DNA of 64,000 bases from Centroberyx gerrardi (taxonomy: Eukaryota > Chordata > Actinopteri > Beryciformes > Berycidae): NCBI RefSeq assembly GCF_048128805.1, contig NC_136016.1:19328676-19392675 (forward strand). The letters are read 5' to 3'. A program made the position numbers and the translations under genes. Under the pieces are notes generated by a model that was not told the origin of the DNA, did not search any database, and saw only the letters and a program-made list of their open reading frames with translations. Position 1 is the stretch's first letter; each line of letters begins with the position of its first letter. Below are positions 14,117 to 24,402 of this stretch, one piece after another.

Positions 14117-16795
14117 TTGATCTCCCCTACCGCTCTCCCACGCCTCCTCTATACGAATGAGCAAATTTCACCGCAGTTTGATAAATCATTTCCCTCCTGT
14201 TTTCTGCAGAATCTATATGACAGCATCAAAAATGAGCCCTTCAAAATCCCAGAGGATGATGGGAATGATCTGACGCACACGTTCTTCAACCCGGACAGAG
14301 AAGGCTGGCTGTTAAAGCTAGGTACGTGCATTCATCAAATCAAAAGTAGCTCATGCCTTGATGTGTTAATTCATGTCACTGGAGCCTCAACATATGAGTA
14401 TCGTCTGTAGTCTTTATTCCTCCCATGATGTGTTTGTTATTTGTGTTGTCTGTGTGTGACTTGTCTATAAAAGGCTTTCAGCTGACGTAACGCACTCTCT
14501 GTCGGCCATATTGGAGGTCCTCAGCTCTTGGGCAACAACTGATTGCATTTCTAAATGTACAATTTGTCCGTCTCAACAGAATTCAATAGTCATGGTTAAT
14601 TTCTGTGCTGTTTTCGCCACTGATAAAACACATCTAATTTGCACACTAGCTAACATAGAAGCTAGCGTTAGTAGTGGCTAGTAGTTTCATGTTAACATTA
14701 ATATTGGTTTCTTTGATAAATTAGCCTGCTGGCTAGTTAGCTACCTAACAAAGCCAACAAACAAACCATTTGTTCAGTTTAACTGAGCTGACTCGAGATA
14801 AAAGAGTGTTTTGGTAGAGACTAGTCTAAAGACAAGTTAACAAATCTACATTATCAGACCTAACGCTAACTCTAACCCTAACCCTAACCATGTTTACTTA
14901 TAACATTACTGAATGGATCTACACCCACAACACAACAACAAACGTTTTTAGTTATATTTTTTTCTAGGCCGGTTGCTATATATTTAGCTATTGTTTGCAC
15001 AAAGCTAATTGCCTCCATGATGGCATCAGATGTGGTTGCTAGGAGATTTGTGACGCAACTCTAAAGCCTCTATTCTCTCCTCGCCTGTCATCTTGTCTCG
15101 TCTCGTCTTTTCCTCTCCTCTCCTCCCCTTTCCATCCACTTAAAGCATTCTCGTCTGTGTGATTACGCTTTCACCCTCTCTCTCTCTGTCTCTGTCACGG
15201 TGATTTGTGTGCTCGATGTGTCTTTCAAAAGTTCTGCCCTTCTGTGTGTGTTTTTTCCCTCTCGCCCTCCCCCTGACCTTTCACCCTTTCACCCTTCTGT
15301 GACTGCTGTTGCTTCTTAAATCTCTGCATTAGGAGGTAGGTACCCCTCCTTCCTCCACCACCCTCCCTGCTCATCACGGAGCGTCCTCATACTGGCATCG
15401 GCTGCCGTTCTCTCCCTACCAAACCGGGCTCCTGAACATGCTAGCCGCCTCATCTAATTGCCTGGTTGTAGCGGAGCTGTTAGTGGCTGTTAGTGAGTTA
15501 TGGTGTCCTGAGGTGACGGGTTATCTCGTTCAAAAGCAGGGCCACAGGGAGGTTTCCGATCTCTCTCTCATGCTGCATGGGGATTGGCTGCATTCCTCTT
15601 TTGGCATTCCTCTCGCGGCTCTGGAGGAAGCTGGATGACACCGAGGGCTCGTCTCAGTTGGTGCCCCGCAGAGCGCTGCTTTTGATCCCAGGAGGCCTTA
15701 GCACAGACGACACCTTTTTATCTCACCACTCTCCTGACATTCCCCTTTTTTATCCCGTCCCTTCCTACAACAGTTAGGGGCTGATACGGATATACACAAC
15801 AAGCAAGGAATCTCTGGAGAAGGAAAAGTCAGATACGTCAGAGCGTTAAATTGGAGGCAAACTCTAAAGCTTGCAGCAGAATTTGTATTGTAGCAGATGG
15901 GAAGTACCTTAAGTTTTTGAAGCCTGAGTTTCAAATGCCTTGGCAATGACACCAACAGCAATTTGTTATTTGGTTTATGTAGTCGTGTTTTGAGTGTTTT
16001 CAGAGTGACTGGTAATAATGGGATGTGACCAGACTATTAGGTATAAGCAGATAACCACCTGAGCTTTTTCTGTTGGGTAACGTTAAATAAATTAAATAAA
16101 GAAAACCTATAACATTGATCACGTAGTTTGCCTACTGTTTGCAATGCTCTGAAATTGCACCAACAGCTAGCGGTAGCTGGTAGCATAAAGATGAGTGGGC
16201 GTGCTGATATCCGACAGAATAACCTCTAGTGAAGTTAAAGTTATTTGCTTTCCTTCACAGCAGTGGTTGAAGAAAAATACCCAAAAAATATATATTTATA
16301 TGTTTAAGAGTTGACACATTTAGCATTCAAAATGTACTCAAAAACATTAGCTAGTGAACCAAATAACAAATTCCTGTTGGTCCGTGTTTCAAAGGCTATA
16401 AGGTATCTGCTGCAATACAAATTGTGCTTCAGGCTGTACAGTTTGTCTCTAGTTAACGCTCTGATGTATCTGACTTTTCCGTCTTTACAGATTCCTTGAC
16501 ACCAAGCTCCCATAGGTCAGTCTGGCTACGTCTCCTTCAGCAGTGTGGAAGGAAAGCAGTTCACCTCATGTTGAGCTACGGACCATTAGAGACTTGCCCT
16601 TCGCCTCATACAGCTCCTGCTCCAGCTTTAGTGAATGGGCTGCTTGAGTCTGCGCTGTGAGAATGCGTAAACCGCTGTATGGATGGTCTTGCAGCCAACT
16701 AACGGAAACCCCCCGCCATTTTCCTCCCTCTGTTCCTGCCCTCCAGGCCTCAAAACCTCCCGCTGCTTCTCCTCTTCCTCCTCGAGGGATCCCTT

Positions 16796-16831
<36 letters not shown>

Positions 16832-19800
16832 CATCCATCTCTCTCCCTCTCTCTCTGTCCCACCGGCTGCGCTTGCCAAACCATTTTAGCTCCAGTTTCC
16901 CCCATTAGTGAATTCCACGCTAATTTTAGCCCTGCTTTACTAGGGGAAGAATGGGGATTTTTTTTTGTGTGTTTACAGTGCAGTTGAATGAGTCATTGTA
17001 CTGGCCTGTCAGGTAGTTTGATATCACAGACTGCTGCTCTACTGTGAGGCTGTGAAGCTCCATAAGCTCTCATTACACTGAGGTGCCTGCTGTTCCCCGG
17101 GACTGAGCCTGCGCTGTGCCTGAATCCATCATCATCCAGTCTGTACAGCATGTCATAGTATTCAAATATATTTAAAACGTTCTTAGACAACATTTCAGCC
17201 CCAAATTAAAGGGGCCCTTTTAGCGGAATTACAATTTTCTTCTATTTAACTACCTATATGTTCAAAGGTATTTAATGAAGATGTTAAAAGGTGATTTTGT
17301 TTGATTGGTTACATTTTAAGTTATTTAGTTGCATTTTAAAAAATCTGTCCTTTTTTACAGGCAGTTTCAGTAGTACTAGTGTTGATTGTGTTGATTGGCT
17401 GCCATTACTAAATAACTGCTAAAATCCTTTCAATCAGGAAATGTTGCAGCACTTAAACTGACAAACCATCTATGCCTCCAATCAGCAGATTTACCTAATT
17501 TGAATTAGAGGAGCTGGTGTTGTCGGCCAATCAGGGTCCAGTATTGTGACGGTTCTGCCTGTGAGGACTTACTCTTCAAATTCATTTTAACTAAACTACA
17601 TTTATTTGTAAAACATCATAAAGAGCATTTTTTGCATCCTGAGCCACAGTATCATGAAAACTGAATAATACAAATTATCTTTAATGTACACACCATTTAG
17701 AAACCTACACACATTTGTTTGCACTCAAGTGTCCTTAAAGACAACACATGAAACATATGAACACACTGGAAACATGCAAACACAGAAGGCCGTGCAGCGA
17801 GCATGAATACACAGATAAACATCAGGTTTGGGGATGAAATGAAACACATGGCTAATCATGTCACCAGGGGGATGTGGTGCTATGGTAAACAGATTTCTGG
17901 GCTGCCATATGGTTGAGTATAGCAGAAAAAAAACACACATTCGCTCATATTGACTGACTTAAGATGGTATTCTGTAATGATAGTACACTATTTCTATTTG
18001 GCAAGTGATCAAAATTAAATAAGGTGGTTCCCTCTGGGCATATTGCCTGTGAAAGTAAATATTGCGTGAGAAATAATTAAATACATGTTGTGTTGAACTG
18101 TAGCCAATATTATAGGGTGGCATCTGTGCCTCGTGTGTATTACGTATTGATTACATCAGTAACTGGTGAGGCGTATGCACACATTCTGGAAAGTCAGCAA
18201 GCATGTTATTATATGTTATGCACATTGCAGCACTGGACAGACTGCACATTAATAATAGCCACAGTATAGCTTTGATTACATAGGTTAATTGCTCATTGCG
18301 TCATTGGAGGCTTAATTAACAGAAAATCCAATAATCCCGATAATCTGGACAACTATGACCGTTCGTAATCTACATTTATCTGCTGACGGAGGCAGAAGGA
18401 GAGACGGCTGTGTCTCTCACTGGGAGATTTCATTTTGGATTTCCTCTGAAAAGAAAAGAAATGCTGGCTGCTCATTTGCTTCCTCATATTCTGCGGTGAA
18501 GATAATGTATTATTGAGCATGAGTCAGTTGCTAGAATTAGACCTTTCCTTGTAAAAAGGCGTCGGCTCAGACATTGATAGATGCTCGGGGGAACAACCAC
18601 GTCTTCGATTCACTGTTTATTACTCGAACTGCTTGGATTTCTTGGCCCAAAGAGGAATGCTCTCTGCAACAATCAGAGTCTCGACATTTTTCTTCCTCGG
18701 AAATATGAAAGGCTTTTCTCGGGTCAAGCTTGTAACATGCATCACAATCACTGCAGACCAGTTGAGTACGTTCCCCCTCGGGCGAACCCATGTTGTCACA
18801 TGTACAGGGCAGCAGGTCTGGGATTTCTCCCCAGAATGAACCCCGGCTCTCCTGTTTTCACAAGCCGCCCCTCCCTCCCTCTCCCCTCCGCCGGCCGAGC
18901 CTCGGGCCTCTCTCTCTCTCTCTCTGGGGACTGAGGAGTGTTGGAGGGAGTGTTCACCCTCTGATTGAGTCTAATAACGCAGAGAGCGGATGATCAGAAC
19001 CAGATGTGGCACGTGGAGCTGAGGTTTCCTGCAGGGCTAGCATGTCGAGCGCTAATACTAACACTACTCGAATCCCAATTTTAATCACTCGAGACTTGAT
19101 GCATGAAGAGAATACTTGGAACTTGATTTGACTTGGGTTCTGGTGACTTGGGACTTGACTTTGATGACTTGAAAAGGTTTCTAAAGTCTCGACAAAAGAT
19201 CTTGTGTTTGTGTAAATGACTTGGATTGAAACTGATGAGATTTGTTCCAGCAGGCGACTGAAGTTAAATTCTGTTTTCTGAATTTGTATGGAATGATTTA
19301 ATTTATTGAAGTTGAAACTGATTATAGAAATCAAACTCATGATGCTCTTACCAAGTTTTTATCCTATTAAAACCATATTGCATTGAAAAGTCCTAGATAT
19401 TTAGTTTTCTTTAAGATATTAAATTGATACTGGACTCTTGATTTGTTCTGACTTGACTTGCTGTTCTACATTTAGACTTGAGACTTGACTTCAGACTTGG
19501 GACTCGAGCAAAGTTGACTTGGTCTATAATGGACCCAGTTTTAAGTCAAAACTCTGCTCTGTTTCTCTCCACAGGCGGCAGGGTAAAGACGTGGAAGAGA
19601 AGGTGGTTTATTCTGACCGACAACTGCCTCTACTACTTTGAATACACAACAGTAAGTAGTCAGTGTGTGTGAAGTCTCATTGAAATAAATGTTTTGACGT
19701 ATCACAGATGCTCATTTGAATGGCACCTTAACATCACATTGTGACCATGAAAAACATTATATAAAGTGTGATCTGATTGGAAGGGAAATGATGAGACAGA

Positions 19801-19841
19801 GGAAATAAAGGAGACACACATGCCAACACTCAGTCTCTGTC

Positions 19842-19888
<47 letters not shown>

Positions 19889-19989
19889 AGCAATCAACAT
19901 GAGGCATCATGGGAAACATCTGGGAAGTGTGCAGCACATCTGGCCCAGCTAAGCCAAGTGCTTCCCCCAACTCCTGTCACCCCATGCTC

Positions 19990-20039
<50 letters not shown>

Positions 20040-20144
20040 TCCCATCCCCCAACACACACAAATGTACATAATCACGTCGCAGACATATGTGTGGGCAGGG
20101 GCCACACAGGCATGCTCAAAGACACGCGTGTATGTATAAATACC

Positions 20145-20179
<35 letters not shown>

Positions 20180-21258
20180 AGACCCTCTCCATTAACCCCA
20201 CCCCCACCCATCCATCCAGCTGTGAGCCCCTGTCCCCAGGCATGTCCTCCCTGCTGTGCTCCCTCATTAGTGGAAAGACGACAGGACGGGACAAGGGGCT
20301 GTTCCTCAAGACCCCCCCCCCCCCCCACACACACACACACACACACACATACACACCAACCTCAGGCCAATGCAGACACAATAGCGGTCGCTGGAGGATG
20401 CAGGGTGTGGGGTTACGTCTCCCCCGGGTGCCCCCCCTCTGCATGACCAGGATGAACAATAACCTGTAGTTTGCTGTAATCGCAACCTCGATATGTCCCA
20501 TGATCCTGTCAGGCTTTGACTAATCTATTTCCTCCTACAATAAGATAATTTAAAATAATCATAAACTATGTCGCAGTGGATATTAAAGGTGCTACCTGTA
20601 GCATCAGAAATCATTACCGCATTAATTTTGAGACGTTAGTGTAATTACCGTAAACAAATGAGGCCATCGCTGAGAAGATTGGCAGCCTCTACCCGCCTCT
20701 ACTCTACGTTTTACATTGTGCGACATTGAATTTGGTGAGAAATCTGCTAGATGCTTTACAGCACAAAGAGAGATTGCTTTATGGCACAAAACACTTTCAA
20801 TATGTTTATCCTCTTCAATAAAGACAAAGAGAAAACCTTTGACCGAAGAATCAAAGGTCCTCTCTTTGCGACAGGATGCAACAGGGTTTTATGGGAAATG
20901 TAGTCTTAATTTTGAGAAACACTAACAATACCACTGGTGTGAGATAGAGGCTACCAGTCGTCTCAAACATGGTCTCATTTTTTCAGGTAAATAAACCAAG
21001 GTATCATAATTAATTTGACAATGATATATTGATATTTAGTTGATATTGAAATTCTACATGTCGCACCTTTAAGGAAATGACGAATCACAGTTCAGTCACA
21101 GTTTCATCAGACAACTTCAAGGGTGAAATTATTCCAGATGGATCTTTTCTCCATAATGCAGCTTGTCATCCTCATTGATCGTAACCTAATTGTCCAGCCT
21201 CCCAATCCCATCTCTGACAGCGGTAGCACATATTGAATGTGTCATGTGTTGATGATGC

Positions 21259-21298
<40 letters not shown>

Positions 21299-22145
21299 TC
21301 CAGGATAAGGAGCCTCGTGGGATTATTCCTCTGGAGAACCTCAGTATCAGAGAGGTGGACGAGCCCAGGAAACCAGTAAGAAGCATTTCCAGCATCTCTT
21401 CTGTCTCTCTCTGTCTATCTCTGTCTCCCTTATAACTTCAAACACATTTCACCTTTGGAAAAAAATGATTAAAAAATACCATAAAACTGACTGCTATTCT
21501 CTCAAAGATATCAATGTTTTTGAAGATTTGCAGACTGAATCATGATTTGTGGTTTAGGGTTGTAGTTTTGGATTTTTCATTCGTTTTTATGTTTACATAG
21601 TTTTCAATTTTTATTTCAATTTCAGTTTAGTTTTGTTAGTGTTCAGGTATTGTGTGTAAGACAAACAACAAATCCTAAATTCTTTTTCAAATTTATTTAC
21701 ATACATTTTTCAATACATCCTCAACTAATTGAATGTTTTTCACCCTTTTTCACCCTGCACATAAGCAAAAAGACTAAAACTAAAACCATTCCACATATAT
21801 TTTTATTTCATTTTATTTTTACAAGTAGCCAAGATGTCCGTTTCAGTTTCCGATGTTTCCAGTTTCCAGTTCTCTAATAACCTTGGCACGCTTGCATCCT
21901 GTCCTCCTCCCAGAACTGCTTCGAGCTCTACAACCCCGGCCACAAGGGTCAGGTGATCAAGGCCTGCAAGACGGAGGCGGACGGGCGGGTCGTCGAGGGC
22001 AACCACGTGGTGTACAGGATATCAGCGCCCACGCCGGAGGAGAAGGAGGAGTGGATCAAATCCATCAAGTAAGAGAATCCATTTACACTGAGAGGGGCCG
22101 GTCCCATGTGGGAGCTTCTCATGTCTGACCTTGGCTGTGAGAAAC

Positions 22146-22187
<42 letters not shown>

Positions 22188-22371
22188 GTACTCAGATGTG
22201 AGCTCATGCATAAATGTGCAAACTGGCACACATGCACAGAGGCACGTGCACACACACACACACACAGACTCGTGACTCAATTTCTCACACTGGGACACAG
22301 ATAAGACTTTGACTCTGGGTGATATCTGCTCTCTACTGGATAACCAGGCTTCCCTTTGATTAGGGCTAAAG

Positions 22372-22409
<38 letters not shown>

Positions 22410-23035
22410 GCACTACGCCTCGCTGTGCTCCTATTCCTGTTTTGGCAGCCTGTTTGTCATATCCAAAACGCTGCCTTGTTAACCTGCAGAGAGCCTCAGT
22501 AAATTGGACCCAGCGGGTAATTGATCACCCTCTTCCTCCTCATCATTACTCTCAGCCTAAGCTTCGCCGGGCCGATCCGCCGATCGATACCAGGGCAGAA
22601 AATCATATTATATGATCCTTCCATGCTCTTAACGATATAAAAACCCCATTAGCATTGACATTTGTGTTTCCATTAAACGAGAGTGATGGATTTTCGGCCG
22701 AGTTCCAGCGAGTTAGTGGGAGTCTTGTCGGAGCGCGGCTGCTTCATGTACAGTTAAGGAGATTGGAAAGCGGGGAGAGCTGCTCATTTGTCCGGGATGG
22801 GGAGATTCAAGAGTCAATTGGCTATATTATATGTTTCACACTCCCCACCACGCCGTATCATATATCCTGTTGCAGTGCTATTAGTACCAAAGCATGGATC
22901 TGGTTCGCAGTGTAAAGCCTCTTCCTGTAGCTGTTGGAAAAATAATGATAATAGACCGGACTCTGTGCTGCCTCGCCCACACTCTGTCTTGACTCAGCTG
23001 CTGGGATGGCAGACTGTCCTGTGGTCAGCAGATTC

Positions 23036-23067
<32 letters not shown>

Positions 23068-23161
23068 ACAAAGACACGCAAACAAACACACATCCACGCT
23101 GTACCACCTGACTCATCTGCAGGGGTGGCAACCGCTGCTGTGGCTACTTTTCTATGCACAC

Positions 23162-23216
<55 letters not shown>

Positions 23217-24299
23217 ACTGGCCATCTCAGCACGTCCGCTGCCCCGGCTGCTGGGAAGTCAGTGGATTACTCAGCCTTATTCCCATCCCAGTGTGTGACA
23301 GCGACAACACACCACACTGAAGCCAACAAAACAGAGCATTAAAGGAAAAATCCACCCAAAAACACTGTTAAAGAAACAGCTATTGGTGATGTGTGTTGCA
23401 TTTCTGGGCCCATTTTGTTGTTTGGTGGTGAATTTTTCTTATTCCTGTGGATAACTGGCCAGACGTAGACGATGTGACGTCACGCTGAGATATTTCCAGC
23501 GCAGTTACAATGGAGTTTGATATCGGAAAATGTTTCAGCGATCTAAAACCTCAGCGGTAAACGTCAGGTTTTGGCGTCAGTCCCTCAGAATCAAAGAGCG
23601 AGGGCTTCTTTCTAGAGCCGCCATTTTGCACCAAGAGACGTTCAACAATCATACAGGGAGAAATCCATCCTAGAAGAAGACGAGAGACCAATTTCTCCAC
23701 CCACAGGAGCAGAAAATAGACCAGAATGCAATGCAGCTACAACATATGAAAGTCACCGTGGGAAACGTAGGAAATCACTGACAGAAGAAGAAGTAGATGA
23801 GGCAGGTTGAGGGAAATTGGGTAAAAAAAACAAAAAAGGAAATCACAACACTCCATCACCTTTTGACGTTTTTAATTTTGTGCATGACTGTACAGTGTCC
23901 TTGGGTAGCCTACAAAGAGGCTAAAAATAAAAAGTATTATCACAAAATAATGCATGCATTGAGCATCACAGATTGATGATATCTAACAGTGGATTTTTCC
24001 AGCCAGCTGTGTTTTAGAGCACTGCTTCATAAGTAAAACTCTGTAGCAGTAGTTTCGAACAATGTTTATTAGATACTGGAATAAAATATGCAAAATAAGG
24101 CAGTAGAAAAATACATCATGTACAGAAAACAGCATCAACAACAGCATACACTTCATTGTATAAAGAGAAAGTCAGTGGGTTGATCATTTATCCTTCCTTC
24201 CTCCTTTCCTTTCCTTCCTTCCTCAGAGCGAGCATCAGCAGGGATCCTTTCTACGACATGCTGGCCACCAGGAAGCGGAGGATAGCCAATAAGAAATGA
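6902..24299 (+). CDS. cyth3: Cytohesin-3 (GRP1/ARNO3), Sec7-PH Arf guanine nucleotide exchange factor; first exon not in view
   Basis: Exons: 6902-6984, 7499-7563, 8910-8976, 9174-9292, 11409-11489, 11620-11732, 13897-14045, 14210-14321, optional 15333-15335, 19575-19651, 21304-21375, 21914-22068, 24227-24299 (TGA). All phases join, giving 389 residues from [10 protein letters not shown] onward. Domains in order: a coiled coil (first ~55 residues, ending at the [12 protein letters not shown] segment); a Sec7 domain with [15 protein letters not shown], which carries the glutamic finger, and [17 protein letters not shown]; a PH domain starting at GWLLKLG and containing [20 protein letters not shown]; and a basic C-terminus, RKRRIANKK. 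Cytohesins load GTP on Arf1/Arf6 at PI(3,4,5)P3-rich membranes and act in insulin, integrin and endosomal signalling. The paralogue call rests on close match to human CYTH3 and on the usp42 neighbour; the domain alone would not separate cyth1-4. Only the first exon (about ten residues in mammals) is missing. The introns are rich in microsatellites and MITEs. Confidence 0.96.
7667..8285. mobile_element. hAT-type MITE (619 bp) with perfect 8-bp target-site duplication, in a cyth3 intron
   Basis: The ends are CAGGCCTGGGCG and CGCCCAGGCCTA, an inverted repeat of about 11 bp. CCTGTGTG stands at 7659-7666 and again at 8286-8293. The inside has no transposase-like ORF. The 8-bp duplication fits the hAT superfamily. 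It lies in the intron after cyth3 exon 7499-7563. Confidence 0.85.
8551..8581. repeat. (TG)n microsatellite
   Basis: About 15 uninterrupted TG units inside a cyth3 intron. Confidence 0.95.
9881..9954. repeat. C-rich/G-rich inverted repeat with quadruplex potential
   Basis: A C-run arm made of CACCCC units (9881-9916) is followed by a spacer of about 10 bases and then a complementary arm of GGGGGT units (9927-9954). The arms can pair as one long hairpin, and either strand has at least four runs of three or more G, so each could form a G-quadruplex. It lies in the cyth3 intron between exons 9174-9292 and 11409-11489. Confidence 0.85.
10130..10260. repeat. GA-rich low-complexity tract
   Basis: Mixed GAGA/GGA purine-rich sequence in a cyth3 intron. 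Long ORFs crossing it are compositional artefacts. Confidence 0.85.
11817..11985. repeat. Foldback (palindromic) element in a cyth3 intron
   Basis: The left arm contains AAAACAAAATCCACTGGACT; the right arm contains its near-complement AGTCCAATGGATTTTGTTTT. An inner pair, GAGGCTTCATCA / TGATGAAGCCTC, continues the pairing almost to the centre. This is a nearly complete palindrome, typical of a small foldback or MITE-derived element. It lies 85 bp downstream of exon 11620-11732. Confidence 0.75.
13189..13243. repeat. (CT)n(CA)n compound microsatellite
   Basis: About 27 bp of CT units run directly into about 27 bp of CA units. Confidence 0.95.
14074..14114. repeat. (GT)n microsatellite immediately after a cyth3 exon
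   Basis: About 20 GT units begin 29 bp downstream of the donor of exon 13897-14045. The whole intron is only 164 bp, so this repeat makes up a quarter of it. Confidence 0.95.
15333..15335 (+). other. cyth3: 3-nt microexon (GAG) of cyth3: diglycine/triglycine PH-domain switch
   Basis: The bases read ctctgcattag|GAG|gtaggtac, an acceptor and a donor three bases apart. The upstream exon ends with a single G after LKL, and the downstream exon starts GC GGC AGG. Skipping GAG gives Gly-Gly-Arg; including it gives Gly-Gly-Gly-Arg, without a frame change. Mammalian cytohesin genes are known to carry such a 3-bp exon: the diglycine PH domain is selective for PI(3,4,5)P3, while the triglycine form also binds PI(4,5)P2. 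Position, phase and sequence all fit. It is invisible to ORF callers and most gene predictors. Confidence 0.85.
15804..16498. repeat. Large imperfect inverted repeat (arms about 170 bp) in a cyth3 intron
   Basis: The left arm (15804 to about 15985) begins CAAGGAATC and contains AGAGCGTTAA. The right arm (about 16330-16498) contains its reverse complement and ends GATTCCTTG. Many blocks match, including AACCAAATAACAAATT on the right against its complement on the left. The spacer is about 350 bp. The arms have diverged. This is probably a foldback-type transposon or two head-to-head copies; I found no clear target-site duplication and cannot name a family. Confidence 0.7.
16796..16857. repeat. 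(CT)n-rich low-complexity tract
   Basis: Runs of CT broken by CCAT and TTT. It produces artefactual Ser/Leu and Arg/Glu ORFs on the two strands. Confidence 0.9.
19074..19508. mobile_element. ACTTGAGACTTG-type interspersed repeat, copy 1
   Basis: A repeat of about 435 bp rich in GACTTG words. Its central part (about 19330-19460) is nearly identical, over about 120 bp, to the reverse complement of 61250-61375. It ends about 65 bp before cyth3 exon 19575-19651. The sequence style is common in fish genomes. The other copy ends in CCACCTCTG, an hAT-like terminus, but I am not certain of the class. Confidence 0.75.
19847..20355. repeat. Cluster of four (CA)n microsatellites and a poly-C tract
   Basis: (CA)n at 19847-19888, 19990-20036 and 20145-20177, then poly-C followed by (CA)n at about 20312-20350. 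All lie in one cyth3 intron. No exon is visible among them. Confidence 0.95.
20587..21068. mobile_element. TTAA-flanked MITE (482 bp, piggyBac-like) in a cyth3 intron
   Basis: The ends are AGGTGCTACCTGTAG and CTACATGTCGCACCT, a terminal inverted repeat of about 15 bp with two mismatches. TTAA is present at both flanks (20583-20586 and 21069-21072), the target duplication used by piggyBac-like elements. There is no coding capacity. Confidence 0.75.
21262..21297. repeat. (TG)n microsatellite ending at a cyth3 splice acceptor
   Basis: About 18 TG units run to within six bases of exon 21304-21375. They take the place of a normal polypyrimidine tract, leaving only TCTCCAG before the exon. Confidence 0.95.
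22147..22406. repeat. Three (CA)n microsatellites
   Basis: (CA)n at 22147-22184, about 22248-22266 and about 22376-22406, separated by non-repetitive intron sequence of cyth3. Confidence 0.93.
23035..23215. repeat. Two (CA)n microsatellites
   Basis: (CA)n at about 23035-23060, continuing interrupted to about 23095, and at about 23155-23215, in the last cyth3 intron. Confidence 0.93.
23343..24000. mobile_element. Possible TTAA-type MITE in the last cyth3 intron
   Basis: TTAA at 23339-23342 is followed by AGGAAAAATCCACCC. A diverged partner, GTGGATTTTTCC, occurs at about 23990. The right flank lacks TTAA, so both the boundaries and the class are uncertain. Confidence 0.35.
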
Positions 24300-24364
24300 T
24301 GACCGCCCCTCCTTCCACCAGCCCCATCCGCCATCGCCGCCGCTGTCGTCACCAGCAAGCGCCC

Positions 24365-24402
<38 letters not shown>

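Noticed and set aside
14860-14888. CTAACCC-like units resembling telomeric repeat
   Set aside because: Only about two full units among variants; too short to call an interstitial telomere.
19820-20500. His/Thr- and Cys/Val-repeat ORFs
   Set aside because: They are translations of (CA)n and (GT)n microsatellites.
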